DNA of 64,000 nucleotides from Pseudaeromonas aegiceratis. Its GTDB lineage: Bacteria > Pseudomonadota > Gammaproteobacteria > Enterobacterales > Aeromonadaceae. The DNA lies in contig NZ_CP158016.1 in NCBI RefSeq assembly GCF_046254905.1, positions 496,001-560,000 of the forward strand, given 5' to 3'. The translations under genes and the position numbers were made by a program. Below the pieces are notes generated by a model. The model did not search any database and had not been told where the DNA came from. It worked only from the letters and a program-made list of their open reading frames with translations. Shown one piece after another: positions 32,409-40,789 of the stretch. Positions within the stretch are counted from its first letter, which is position 1. The number at the start of each line of letters is the position of its first letter.

Positions 32409-32939
32409 ATGTCCGAATCCCTAGTCATGACCCAAACCACCCGCCGCAATGCCCGCTTCATCGCTTTGGGCATGATGTTGCTGGGTTTTCTGGCCATAGT
32501 GCTGCCCTTCTATGTCGGTGTGGCCGCCGCCATGGTGCTGGGGGCCAGTATCGCCCTCACCGGGCTCTCCGGCCTGTGGATGAGCCGCCGGCTCAGCAAG
32601 GTGGGCTACGCCACCTGGGATCTGCCCTTCTGGGGCTATCTGGTCATCGGCATCCTGCTGCTGCTGTGGCCGCAGCTGACCCTGGGGCTGGCGGCCCTGC
32701 TGCTGGGGGCGTCGCTCATCCTTTCCGGCATCCTGGCCTGGCAGCGCAGCCAGGGGCAGGGCGGCTGGGCCAAGGTGACCAGCGTGCTGACCCTGATCCT
32801 GGGGATCCTGGTGGTGGGCTCCGGCGCCAGCGGGGTGGCCTGGCTCATCGGCGTGGCCTTTGGCCTCAGCCTGCTGCAACAGGGCTGGCAGCTGTGGCAG
32901 ACGGTGTCCCGCACCCCTGTGGTATGGGAAGCGCGTTAG
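32409..32939 (+). CDS. HdeD-family (DUF308) membrane protein
   Basis: A 176-residue inner-membrane protein with six predicted helices in the DUF308/HdeD pattern (repeats of a hairpin, LGMMLLGFLAIVLPF, then LILGILVVGSGASGVAWLIGVAFG). HdeD gives acid resistance at high cell density in E. coli; the role of other members is unclear. GGAG is 8-9 bases before the ATG. In E. coli mutY and trmB are direct divergent neighbours; here this gene stands between them, reading with trmB, so it looks like an added gene in a conserved site. Confidence 0.82.
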   Translation: MSESLVMTQTTRRNARFIALGMMLLGFLAIVLPFYVGVAAAMVLGASIALTGLSGLWMSRRLSKVGYATWDLPFWGYLVIGILLLLWPQLTLGLAALLLGASLILSGILAWQRSQGQGGWAKVTSVLTLILGILVVGSGASGVAWLIGVAFGLSLLQQGWQLWQTVSRTPVVWEAR

Positions 32940-33028
32940 TGCCCTGGTGGCGATTTGCCGCCGCCGGGCTTGCGTCCGACGCCTATCTTTGGATAATTCC
33001 CACTTCTTTTTGTGCTTGAGAGAGAGTC

Positions 33029-33745
33029 ATGAGCGAAAGCAACCCGCCGGAAACCAGCGAAGACGGTCAGTTTATGCGCCGTATTCGCAGCTTTGTACGC
33101 CGTGAGGGCCGCCTGACCAAGGGGCAGGAGCGTGCACTGGCCGAGTTGTGGCCCGTGATGGGGGTGGAGTTTGCGCCCCAACCGCTGGATCTGGCCGTTC
33201 TGTTTGGTCGTCAGGCTCCCGTGGTGCTGGAGATCGGCTTCGGCATGGGTGCCTCCCTGGTGGAGATGGCCAAGGCCGCCCCCGAGCTGAACTTCATCGG
33301 CATCGAGGTACACAGACCCGGGGTGGGGGCCTGCCTGTCCGCCGCCGAAGAGGCGGGGCTCAGCAACCTGCGGCTGTTCTGCCACGACGCCGTGGAGGTG
33401 CTGGAGCAGATGATCCCCGATGAGAGCATCGACACCCTGCAGCTGTTCTTTCCCGATCCCTGGCACAAGGCCCGCCACCACAAGCGCCGCATAGTGCAGC
33501 CGGCCTTCGTGCAGATGCTGCGGCCCAAGCTCAAGCAGGGTGGCCTGTTCCACATGGCCACCGACTGGCAGAACTATGCCGAGCATATGCTGGAGGTGAT
33601 GAGCCAGGCCGAGGGCTTCGAGAATACCTCCGAGTTCGGCGACTATGTGCCGCGCCCGGATCAGCGCCCGCTGACCAAGTTCGAGCGGCGGGGCCATCGC
33701 CTGGGCCACGGGGTCTGGGATCTGATCTTCAAGCGAATCGCCTGA
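33029..33745 (+). CDS. trmB: tRNA (guanine-N7-)-methyltransferase TrmB
   Basis: A 238-residue SAM-dependent enzyme that makes m7G46 in the variable loop of tRNAs. The SAM site LEIGFGMGASLVEMAK (about residues 70-85), the NFIGIEVHRPGVG block, and the catalytic FFPDPWHKARHHKRR block are intact. The length equals E. coli TrmB (239). It is followed by yggL after 16 bp, the conserved pair. Confidence 0.96.
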   Translation: MSESNPPETSEDGQFMRRIRSFVRREGRLTKGQERALAELWPVMGVEFAPQPLDLAVLFGRQAPVVLEIGFGMGASLVEMAKAAPELNFIGIEVHRPGVGACLSAAEEAGLSNLRLFCHDAVEVLEQMIPDESIDTLQLFFPDPWHKARHHKRRIVQPAFVQMLRPKLKQGGLFHMATDWQNYAEHMLEVMSQAEGFENTSEFGDYVPRPDQRPLTKFERRGHRLGHGVWDLIFKRIA

Positions 33746-33761
33746 GCCACAAGGAGGCCAT

Positions 33762-34094
33762 ATGGCACAACGTAGTCGCCGCCTGCGCAAGAAGCTGCGG
33801 GTGGAGGAGTTTCAGGAACTGGGCTTCGAGCTGAACTGGCACTTCGCCGCCGGCACCGAGCCGCAGCAGGTGGATGCGGTGATTGATCGCTTCATCGCCG
33901 ATCTCATCGAGCCCCGGGGTCTGGCCTTCGCCGGCTCGGGTTACCTGGCCTGGGAAGGCCTGGTCTGCACCCAGGCCATCGGCCGCTGCAGCGAAGCGGA
34001 TCGCCAGGCGGTCGAGCAATGGCTCAGTGCCAACGGTGGCCAGGCCATCGAGGTGAGCCAGCTGTTCGACGTCTGGTACGGCGATCCGGCCTAA
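33762..34094 (+). CDS. yggL: YggL family protein (DUF469, 50S-associated)
   Basis: A 110-residue YggL protein. The start MAQRSRRLRKKLRVEEFQELGFEL and the tail LFDVWYGDP are characteristic. E. coli YggL has been found with the 50S ribosomal subunit; its function is not settled. AAGGAGG precedes the ATG. It is the last gene of the trmB unit. Its downstream terminator (CCACCC-GAC-GGGTGG with T-tract) has been split by the IS element at 34131. Confidence 0.92.
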   Translation: MAQRSRRLRKKLRVEEFQELGFELNWHFAAGTEPQQVDAVIDRFIADLIEPRGLAFAGSGYLAWEGLVCTQAIGRCSEADRQAVEQWLSANGGQAIEVSQLFDVWYGDPA

Positions 34095-34176
34095 GCGCGG
34101 GCGCCGCACCACAAAAAACCACCCGACGGGTAATGCCGATCAGTTAAGGATCCATTGACCGATCCTCAGGCTGTGT

Positions 34177-34214
34177 AAAAATCCGAAACTCCTTGTTGGG
34201 TTTCGGATTTTTTT
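34177..34214 (+). terminator. Terminator-like hairpin at the left end of IS copy 1
   Basis: AAAAATCCGAAAC (34177-34189) pairs fully with GTTTCGGATTTTT (34200-34212), a 13 bp stem ending in seven T. The transposase ATG follows at once. It should stop transcription entering from yggL and also limit transposase expression. Confidence 0.8.
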
Positions 34215-35543
34215 ATGCGTATCGACCAAGCTCTCGACTTCATTCACGCCTGTCCTCCCGGAAAATTTGAGTCCCTGTCTGACTTGCTGTCACCTGAACT
34301 GGTGCAGGCTTGCCTGGCCGAGACAGGCTCGGTCTCCCTGCGCCGACGGCGCATACCCATGGAGCGAGTGCTGTGGGCCATTATCGGTATGTCCCTGTTT
34401 CGTCATGTCCCCATGGCCCAATTGGCCAACCAGCTAGATATCCTGTTACCTGGCGACCGGCCATTCGTCGTTCCCAGTGCCTTCATCCAAGCGCGCCAAA
34501 AACTGGCTGACCGAGCCGTTCAACAGGTGTTCCAGCAGACCGCTACGCTCTGGCATCAGCAGTGTCAGCACCCCACCTGGGCCGGTCTGCAGCTGCTGGC
34601 GGTGGATGGGGTGGTCTGGCGCACCCCCGATACCCAGGACAATGCCGGTGCCTTTGCCAAGTCGAAAACCGGCCAGGGCGAGACGCAGTATCCCCAGGTA
34701 CGCATGTTGTGTCAGATGGAGCTGACCAGCCACCTGCTGACCCAGACCGTGATGGACTCCTGTGCGGTGAACGAGATGGTGCTGGCAGAGCAACTCATTG
34801 AAAAAACACCCGATAACAGCCTGACCCTGTTCGATAAGGGCTTCTACTCACTGGGATTGCTACACGCCTGGCAACGCCAGGGCGTGGCCCGTCACTGGCT
34901 TATTCCGCTGAAGAAGGGCACGCAATACGAGGTCATCCGCAAGCTGGGGCGGCAGGATGCGCTGGTACGTCTCACCGCCAGTCCGCAGGCCAAGAAGAAG
35001 TGGAGCGAGTTACCGGAGCAATTCGAAGCCCGGCTGCTGACCCGGACGGTGAATGGCAAGGAGCGCCAGGTGCTGACGTCGCTCACCGACCCGATGCGCT
35101 TCCCGGCCAGCGAGTTGATGGAGCTATACCAGAATCGCTGGGAAATCGAGCTGGGCTATCGGGAGATGAAACAGAGCCTGCAACAGCACAGGCTGACGCT
35201 GCGCAGCAAGAAACCCGATGGAGTAAGGCAGGAGCTATGGGGCTTGGTATTGGCCTATAACCTACTGAGATATCAGATGGTTAGAATGGCAGCGAGCTTA
35301 AAGGGCTATACGGCCAGCCAGCTGAGCTTTCACATGGCATCGGTGTATCTGCTGCATGAGCTCAGTTGCCTGCCGTTCGTATCACCGGGGAATATTCCAG
35401 CCCGCGTCGCCGACATGGACAAACAGGCGGAGCAGTTCAAGTTACCCGCCCGCCGAGAACGAAGTTATCCCAGGTGTGTCAAAGCCAAACCACAGAAGTA
35501 TGCGACGAGAAAACCTAGTAAAAACAATGCCAGTCAGGCTTAA
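34215..35543 (+). CDS. IS4-family transposase, copy 1
   Basis: A 442-residue DDE transposase. The IS4 signature YQNRWEIELGYREMK fits Y-x2-R-x3-E-x6-K exactly. The probable catalytic residues are Asp131 (AVDGVVWR), Asp207 (LFDKGFYS) and Glu312. An N-terminal domain of about 100 residues (MRIDQALDFIHACPPGKFESL) is of the IS4 DNA-binding type. There is no Shine-Dalgarno before the ATG, which follows directly on the T-run of a terminator hairpin, so expression should be very low. The stop codon lies within the right inverted repeat. The gene looks intact. Confidence 0.93.
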   Translation: MRIDQALDFIHACPPGKFESLSDLLSPELVQACLAETGSVSLRRRRIPMERVLWAIIGMSLFRHVPMAQLANQLDILLPGDRPFVVPSAFIQARQKLADRAVQQVFQQTATLWHQQCQHPTWAGLQLLAVDGVVWRTPDTQDNAGAFAKSKTGQGETQYPQVRMLCQMELTSHLLTQTVMDSCAVNEMVLAEQLIEKTPDNSLTLFDKGFYSLGLLHAWQRQGVARHWLIPLKKGTQYEVIRKLGRQDALVRLTASPQAKKKWSELPEQFEARLLTRTVNGKERQVLTSLTDPMRFPASELMELYQNRWEIELGYREMKQSLQQHRLTLRSKKPDGVRQELWGLVLAYNLLRYQMVRMAASLKGYTASQLSFHMASVYLLHELSCLPFVSPGNIPARVADMDKQAEQFKLPARRERSYPRCVKAKPQKYATRKPSKNNASQA

Positions 35544-35555
35544 CTGACTGGCATT
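35520..35555 (-). terminator. Terminator-like hairpin at the right end of IS copy 1
   Basis: AATGCCAGTCAG (35526-35537) and CTGACTGGCATT (35544-35555) form a perfect 12 bp stem that includes most of the right inverted repeat. On the minus strand it is followed by GTTTTT, so it can stop transcription entering from speE. Confidence 0.72.
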
Positions 35556-35575
35556 ACACCCGACGGGTGGTTTTT

Positions 35576-36466
35576 TTATGCCGGGCGTTCGGCGGGCAGC
35601 AGGCGGCGGACGAAGTTGGGCAGTGCCAGGGCGGCCACATGGGTGTCGCCGTTGTAGTAGTTGAGGCCGTCGATGCCGCGCTCGAGCAGCCGGCGCTCCA
35701 CCTCGGCGCTGGTTAGGGCTTTGGGATCGGTTCGCTGGCTGGCGCAGGCCATGGCCCACAGGCCGCCATATAGGGCGATGGGCACCAGGATGAGCCGGAC
35801 TATGGCGAACTGCTGCCGCAGGTCAGCCAGCAGTCGACTGACCCGTTGCGGCTGCCACTGGGGCGAGCCCAGGTGCAGGCTCAGCACCCCCTGCTCACCC
35901 AACAGCCGGGCGCAGTGGTTGAAGAAGGCCGGCTGGTAGAGGGGCGCGGCGAAGCCTTGGGGATCCGTGAGATCCAGCACCAGCAGGTCCACCTGTGCTT
36001 GGCTCTGCGCCACATAGGCCAGGCCATCGCCTATCTGCAGCCGCAGCCTGGGATCGTCGAAGGCCCCCTGATGCACGCTGGCAAAATAACGCTTGGCCAT
36101 ATCCACCACCTGGGCATCCAGTTCGCACACCACCAGGGAGGTCAGTTGGCGGTCCTTGAGCAGCTGACGGGCCGAGCCGCCGTCCCCGCCGCCGATCACC
36201 AGGGCCCGCCGCGGTGCCGGATGGCTGATGGCGGGCAGCAAGGCCAGGTTCTCATGGTAGAACCACTCGTCTGCCTCCGCGGTCATCAGGCAGCCATCCA
36301 GGCGGAACACCCGGCCGAACGCCGGGGTCTGCAGCACGTCGATCAGCTGATAGGGCGACTGAGTCTGCATCAGGGTCCGGTCTACCCGATATGCCAGGCC
36401 CAGATGCGGGGTCAGCCATTCGATCTGGGGCTGGGCTGCCGCAGGATCCGGTTTATCGATGGGCAT
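35576..36466 (-). CDS. speE: Polyamine aminopropyltransferase (spermidine synthase)
   Basis: A 296-residue spermidine synthase that moves an aminopropyl group from decarboxylated SAM to putrescine. It has the N-terminal beta domain (LTPHLGLAYRVDRTLMQTQSPYQLIDVLQTPAFGRVFRLDG), the YHE block (EWFYHENLALLPA), the SAM-binding VIGGGDGGSARQLLK, and the catalytic LDLTDPQG region (Asp in the place of the usual DSTDP). AGGAGAGG precedes the ATG. speD is not beside it. Its stop is 20 bp from IS copy 1, and its own terminator was disrupted by that insertion. Confidence 0.9.
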   Translation of the reverse strand: MPIDKPDPAAAQPQIEWLTPHLGLAYRVDRTLMQTQSPYQLIDVLQTPAFGRVFRLDGCLMTAEADEWFYHENLALLPAISHPAPRRALVIGGGDGGSARQLLKDRQLTSLVVCELDAQVVDMAKRYFASVHQGAFDDPRLRLQIGDGLAYVAQSQAQVDLLVLDLTDPQGFAAPLYQPAFFNHCARLLGEQGVLSLHLGSPQWQPQRVSRLLADLRQQFAIVRLILVPIALYGGLWAMACASQRTDPKALTSAEVERRLLERGIDGLNYYNGDTHVAALALPNFVRRLLPAERPA

Positions 36467-36545
36467 CTGTTCCTCTCCTGCATTGTCTCTTGCAGCTGTC
36501 TGCCCGACTCACTTGGGCAAATGGGGTCGGCCCCAGAAAGTATAA

Positions 36546-36566
36546 GGCCGCCCAGCAAAGGCGGCC
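36546..36566 (-). terminator. Hairpin after the gene at 36587-37018
   Basis: Perfect 7 bp stem GGCCGCC/GGCGGCC with a 7 nt loop, followed on the minus strand by TTATACTTT. It lies 20 bp after the stop of the unknown gene and upstream of speE. Confidence 0.55.
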
Positions 36567-36586
36567 CCAGGGCGGATGCGGCGGCG

Positions 36587-37018
36587 TCAGTGTACCGCTA
36601 CTGTCACACCGGACACCTGGTAGAGGGCCTGGGCCAGCCGGTCCTCGCCGAAGAATTGGCGCACCCCGTCCATGTCGTCCACTGTGACGGCCTGGTAGTG
36701 CTTCTCCTCGTCATCGATCAGGGTCATGCGCTGGCAGACGTACTTGTCGTTGCGGGTGCGGAACAGCTTGAGATAGGCCAGCCGGCGGCTGTCCTTGGCA
36801 TGGCGCTCCTCCACGTTGGCGATCTGCCAGCCGAGGAAGATGATGTCCCGGGCGTTGTCCCGGCTGACGGTCTGCTCCATGGGCGCCGTCTCCTGGGCCT
36901 GGCACAGATCCGGTCGTTCCTTGATCAGGGATTCTTGATGATCCTGCTCGGTGACGGCATGCAGTGACCCCTTTCCCTGCACACCCAGCAGCTGTTGCAA
37001 CGTAGTGAATAATTTCAT
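36587..37018 (-). CDS. Conserved-looking hypothetical protein, 143 aa
   Basis: I do not recognise this 143-residue protein. It is soluble with no signal peptide or membrane helix, acidic to neutral, and rich in charged residues; notable parts are DNARDIIFLGWQIANVEERHAKDSRRLAYLKLF in the middle and DDEEKHYQAVTVDDMDGVRQFFGED near the end. Codon use fits its neighbours, and an ATG with ACAGGGGAT upstream (a possible GGGG ribosome site) supports translation. It lies alone between speE and tolC on the same strand, with a hairpin after it. E. coli has no match at this position that I know of. Confidence 0.7.
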   Translation of the reverse strand: MKLFTTLQQLLGVQGKGSLHAVTEQDHQESLIKERPDLCQAQETAPMEQTVSRDNARDIIFLGWQIANVEERHAKDSRRLAYLKLFRTRNDKYVCQRMTLIDDEEKHYQAVTVDDMDGVRQFFGEDRLAQALYQVSGVTVAVH

Positions 37019-37171
37019 GGCGATCCCCTGTCGTTTCTGGTTGGGTTTGTTAACCCCTTGTTATAGGCAAAGAAACGTTACTGGTTCTCAACCGGGCAAA
37101 ACGGGAGCGGCTTCAAGGATCGGTGGAAATATCGCCAGTGGCAGAGGGAACTGTGAGGCGGGGCGCAAGGT

Positions 37172-37200
37172 GGATCGGGTGCCGGGATGGCACCCGATCC
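37172..37200 (-). terminator. Hairpin after tolC
   Basis: A perfect 12 bp stem GGATCGGGTGCC/GGCACCCGATCC with a 5 nt loop begins 6 bp after the tolC stop. No T-tract follows, so it may act as a 3' stabiliser or a Rho-linked stop. Confidence 0.5.
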
Positions 37201-37206
37201 TGTCCG

Positions 37207-38520
37207 TCAGGCGGCGGGTTTCAGGCCCTGGTTGACGCTGACCAGATCATCCTCGGTGAGGGTGCCGGCGGTCTGCTTGATGGCCAGCCGGTTGAGGATG
37301 TAGTTGTAACGTGCGGTGGAGAGCTGCTGCTTGGCGGAGTAGAGGTTGCGGGTGGCATCCAGCAGATCCACTACGGTGCGGGTGCCCACCTCGTAACCGG
37401 CCCGGGTGGCGGTCAGGGCGCTCTCGGCGGAGATCACCGACTGCTGATAGGCCCGTACCGTGCCTATGCTGCCGTTCACGTCGTTGTAGTTGCGGTTCAG
37501 GGTGGCCTGCACATCCCGGAAGGTCTTCTCAAGGGATTCACTCGCCGCCACATAGTTGAACTGGGCCTGCTTGACCCGGGACTCTACCGCACCGCCCTGA
37601 TACAGGGGCAGGTTGAAGGAGAGACCGACGCTGGCGGTGTTGAGGGTACCGTCCTGATAGGTGCCGCGGTTCCACTCGTAGTTGGTGTAGGCGCTGGAGA
37701 GACCGGCGGAGAGATCCAGGGTGGGTTCATGGCCGGTCTGGGCCAGATCGATCTGTTGCTTGGCGATCTCCTTGGCGATGCGTTGGCGGTGCAGGGAGAG
37801 GTTGCTGTCTTCGGCCAGCTTCATCCAGTGATCGGCATCCAGCTCCAGCGGGCTGGTGGCAAAGCGATCCGTGTTGAGGATGTCGAGGAACTTGTGCTCC
37901 ATGCCGGTGAGCTGGCGCAGCCCTTCGTAGCTGTTGCTCAGGGCATTTTCCGCCACTATGACGTTGGCTTCTGCCAGGTCGAAGGCGGCCTTGGCCTCAT
38001 GGACGTCCGTGATGGCGGACATGCCTACCTCGTAGCGTTGCTGGGTCTCGTCCAGCTGCCGCTTCAGGGCCTCCCGGTTGGCCTTGGAAAACTCCAGGGT
38101 GTCCTGGGCGGAGAGCACGGCGAAGTAGGCCTGGGCGCTGCGTACCATCAGGCCCTGCTGCTCGGCGTTGTAGGCCACGTCCGCCTGGGTGGCGACCTTG
38201 CTGCTGATATCGCTGTTGATCCAGTTGCTGCGGCGGTAGAGGGACTGGCTCAGGCCCAGGTTGCCTCCCAGGGTGGCCGCCGTGTTGGCATCGTGCTTGT
38301 CTGTCTTGCGATAGCCTGTGGTGGCACCCAGGTTGATCTGGGGCAGGCGGGCGGCATCGGTTTCGTTGATGGCCTCGAAGGCCCGATCACGCACCGCCTT
38401 GGACTCCAGCAGTTGGGGGTCTTTCTGCTGTGCCAGGTGATAGATGTCCAGCAGGTTGTCGGCGTGGGCCAGGCCTGAGGTGCCCAGCAGTACCAAGATG
38501 GAAATGAGGGTTTTCTTCAT
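37207..38520 (-). CDS. tolC: Outer-membrane efflux channel TolC
   Basis: A 437-residue outer-membrane channel precursor. The signal peptide spans about residues 1-20 (MKKTLISILVLLGTSGLAHA) and the mature protein starts DNLLDIYHLAQQKDPQLL as in E. coli TolC. Two tandem outer-membrane-factor repeats follow, with the second starting near residue 225; NLPLYQGGAVESRVKQA is typical. It is shorter than E. coli TolC (493) because the C-terminal tail is reduced. It serves EmrAB and probably the neighbouring ABC exporter. The gene order tolC//nudF-yqiB-cpdA-yqiA-parE is the E. coli one, but split here by a four-gene cassette. Confidence 0.93.
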   Translation of the reverse strand: MKKTLISILVLLGTSGLAHADNLLDIYHLAQQKDPQLLESKAVRDRAFEAINETDAARLPQINLGATTGYRKTDKHDANTAATLGGNLGLSQSLYRRSNWINSDISSKVATQADVAYNAEQQGLMVRSAQAYFAVLSAQDTLEFSKANREALKRQLDETQQRYEVGMSAITDVHEAKAAFDLAEANVIVAENALSNSYEGLRQLTGMEHKFLDILNTDRFATSPLELDADHWMKLAEDSNLSLHRQRIAKEIAKQQIDLAQTGHEPTLDLSAGLSSAYTNYEWNRGTYQDGTLNTASVGLSFNLPLYQGGAVESRVKQAQFNYVAASESLEKTFRDVQATLNRNYNDVNGSIGTVRAYQQSVISAESALTATRAGYEVGTRTVVDLLDATRNLYSAKQQLSTARYNYILNRLAIKQTAGTLTEDDLVSVNQGLKPAA

Positions 38521-38720
38521 GATCTTGTGCGTCTCCAATTTACCCGTGATTGCCAGACCCGCTGTGGGAGATGCTGGCCAGCTCGGTCGTAAGAGCTAAT
38601 AGTGCCTGTTAAATGTGGCAAAAACCATGTCGGATCAAGGCGGTCACCGACTTTTCTATCGCCGTTTTCCTTGCGTTAAGCCGCGGCCGGGTCGCTGCCA
38701 AGCATAGTCAGAGCCCGGAC

Positions 38721-39854
38721 TCAATCCAAGGTGCGCCTGAATCGTTTGAGACCTATCAACAGCATTATCAGGATAAACAGCAGCAGTGGCCACAGATGTG
38801 GCCAGCTCTGGGCCAGATCGTTGCCCTTGAGCATGACGCCGCGGATCAGCCGCAGGAAGTGGGTCAGGGGCAGCAGCTCGCCGATCGCCTGGGCCCACTG
38901 GGGCATGCCACGGAACGGGAACATGAAGCCCGACAGCAGCATGGAGGGCAGAAAGAAGAAGAAGGTCATCTGCATGGCCTGGGTCTGGTTGCGGGCCACG
39001 CTGGAGATGGTGATGCCCACCACCAGGTTGGCGGCGATGAAGATGGAGACCCCCAGCAGCAGCAGGAGCGTGCTGCCGACGAAGGGCACCTGAAACAGCA
39101 GCTTGCCGGCCAGCAGGATCACCAGTACCTGCACCAGGCCGATGGCCACATAGGGCAGGATCTTGCCGGTCATCACCTCCAACGGGCGTATGGGCGTGGC
39201 CAGCAGGTTCTCCAGTGTGCCGCGCTCCAGCTCTCGGGTCACCGCCAGGGCGGTCATCATGATCATGGTCATGGTGAGTATGACCCCCATGAGGCCGGGA
39301 ACTATGTTGTACTGGGTCAAGCCTTCCGGGTTGTAGCGGCGGTGGATGCGCAGCTCGAAGGGATCGTGCCGTTTGGGCTGGGCCAGCGGGCCCTTGAGAT
39401 CTGCCTGCAGGGCCTGCTGGGTGAGCTGTTGCAGGGTGGCGATGGCGTTGGCGGTGGCGGTGGGGTCGGTGGCGTCGGCATCCACCTGCAGCACGGGTGA
39501 CTCACCTCGCTGCAGGCTCCGGGAGAAGCCGGCGGGAATGATGACGGCAAACTGCACCTCGCCGCTGGCCAGCAGCCGGTCCGCTTCGGCATCGCCGTGC
39601 TGACCGGGCAGCAGGCGGAAGTACTGGCTGTTCTCCAGCGCCGTGCTCAGGCTGCGGCTGAAGGGGGTCTGTTCGTGGGCCACCAGCAGGGTGGGCAGCT
39701 GCTTGGGATCGCCGTTGATGGCGTAGCCGAACAAAGTCAGCTGGATCAAGGGGATGCCCAGCATCATGGCGAAGGTCAGGCGATCCCGGCGCAGCTGCAG
39801 CAGCTCCTTGATCACCATGGCCCACAGGCGGTTGGCCCACTCCGGCAGTCTCAT
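38721..39854 (-). CDS. ABC-2 type exporter permease (YbhR/YbhS-like)
   Basis: A 377-residue inner-membrane permease of the ABC-2 group. It has one N-terminal helix (around residues 25-45), a large periplasmic domain (about 45-180), then five helices (about 185-370), with the conserved RELERGTLENLLATPIRPLEVMTGKILPY amphipathic region and the LLSGFMFPFRGMP loop. It overlaps the ATPase gene by 4 bp. The unit tetR-hlyD-ATPase-permease resembles E. coli cecR-ybhGFSR, but has one permease instead of two. The exported compound is unknown, perhaps drugs or other toxic compounds. Confidence 0.88.
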   Translation of the reverse strand: MRLPEWANRLWAMVIKELLQLRRDRLTFAMMLGIPLIQLTLFGYAINGDPKQLPTLLVAHEQTPFSRSLSTALENSQYFRLLPGQHGDAEADRLLASGEVQFAVIIPAGFSRSLQRGESPVLQVDADATDPTATANAIATLQQLTQQALQADLKGPLAQPKRHDPFELRIHRRYNPEGLTQYNIVPGLMGVILTMTMIMMTALAVTRELERGTLENLLATPIRPLEVMTGKILPYVAIGLVQVLVILLAGKLLFQVPFVGSTLLLLLGVSIFIAANLVVGITISSVARNQTQAMQMTFFFFLPSMLLSGFMFPFRGMPQWAQAIGELLPLTHFLRLIRGVMLKGNDLAQSWPHLWPLLLFILIMLLIGLKRFRRTLD

Positions 39855-40789
39855 GCTGACTCCTCGCTGAAGTTGTCTCTGGCCTGGTTCATCAGGGCGA
39901 TAAACAGATCCTCCAGGGCGGTGGCCACCGGCTGCCAGGCCTGGCCCTGGGCCTGCAGCTGCGCCAGCAAAGGGGCTATCTGTTCTGGCTGGCGGCTGCT
40001 CAGGTGCAGGGCGTTGCCAAACCGGGTCACCAGGGCCACGCCGGGCTGGGATTCCAGCCAGCGAGCCAGCTCCGCCGGCGCCTGGGCCAGGCGCCAGGTG
40101 CTGAAGCCGCTTTGCCGGATCAGCTCATCTGGGGTGCCGCAGGCCAGCAGGTGGCCGTAGGCTATGTAGCCCAGGCGGTGGCAGCGCTCCGCCTCGTCCA
40201 TGTAGTGGGTGGAGACCAGCACCGTCATGCCTTCGTGGGTCAGCTGGCCTATCTCCTCCCAGAACTCGCGGCGGGCCTTGGGATCCACCCCGGCGGTGGG
40301 TTCGTCCAGCAGCAGCAGCCTGGGCTGGTGGATGAGGCAGGCGGACAGGGCCAGACGCTGCTTCCAGCCACCGGACAGGCTGCCCGCCAGCTGGTGACGC
40401 CGGCCGGTCAGTCCCAGTCGGGCCAGGGTCTCCAGCGCCAGGGCCTTGGGTCTGGGCAGCTGGTAGAGGCGGGCGATGAACTCCAGGTTCTCCTGCAGGG
40501 TCAGATCGTCATACAGGCCGAACTTCTGGGTCATGTAGCCCACCTGACGCTTGATCTGGGCCGACTGGCGCACTATGTCGAAGCCCAGGGTGTGGCCCTG
40601 GCCCTCATCCGGCGTCAGCAGGCCGCACATCATGCGGATGGAGGTGGTCTTGCCGCTGCCGTTGGGACCGAGGAAGCCGTAGATCTCGCCGGGCCTGACC
40701 TGCATGTCCAGCTTGTCCACCACCGTCTTGTCACCAAAGCGCTTGGTGAGCCCCTGCACATCGATGATCCAGTCAGTCATGGCGTTCAC
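39851..40789 (-). CDS. ABC exporter ATP-binding protein (YbhF-like, single domain)
   Basis: A 312-residue ATPase that drives the ABC-2 exporter. Walker A GPNGSGKTTS is near residue 41, the signature LSGGWKQRLA near 139, and Walker B LLLLDEPTAGVDP follows directly. A C-terminal extension of about 80 residues is common in drug-exporter ATPases of this type. E. coli YbhF is a fused double ATPase; here only one domain is present, so it must work as a homodimer. The gene overlaps both neighbours by 4 bp. Confidence 0.92.
   Translation of the reverse strand: MNAMTDWIIDVQGLTKRFGDKTVVDKLDMQVRPGEIYGFLGPNGSGKTTSIRMMCGLLTPDEGQGHTLGFDIVRQSAQIKRQVGYMTQKFGLYDDLTLQENLEFIARLYQLPRPKALALETLARLGLTGRRHQLAGSLSGGWKQRLALSACLIHQPRLLLLDEPTAGVDPKARREFWEEIGQLTHEGMTVLVSTHYMDEAERCHRLGYIAYGHLLACGTPDELIRQSGFSTWRLAQAPAELARWLESQPGVALVTRFGNALHLSSRQPEQIAPLLAQLQAQGQAWQPVATALEDLFIALMNQARDNFSEESA

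Larger units (their letters stand above)
34131..35556 (+). mobile_element. IS4-family insertion sequence, copy 1 (1426 bp)
   Basis: The ends are 18 bp imperfect inverted repeats (16 of 18): TAATGCCGATCAGTTAAG at 34131-34148 and its partner at 35539-35556. One intact transposase gene fills the element. The target is the hairpin of the yggL/speE terminator, hit within 1 bp of its centre. The element carries a terminator-like hairpin just inside each end, both pointing inward. It is closely similar to the copy at 47083, but not identical: five amino-acid differences in the transposase and one T fewer before the start codon in copy 2. Confidence 0.95.
34120..35567 (+). repeat. 11 bp target site duplication flanking IS copy 1
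   Basis: CACCCGACGGG is found directly before the element (34120-34130) and directly after it (35557-35567). Removing the element and one repeat restores CCACCC-GAC-GGGTGG flanked by A6 and T7, a perfect bidirectional terminator for yggL and speE. IS4-family elements typically make 10-13 bp duplications. Confidence 0.92.
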
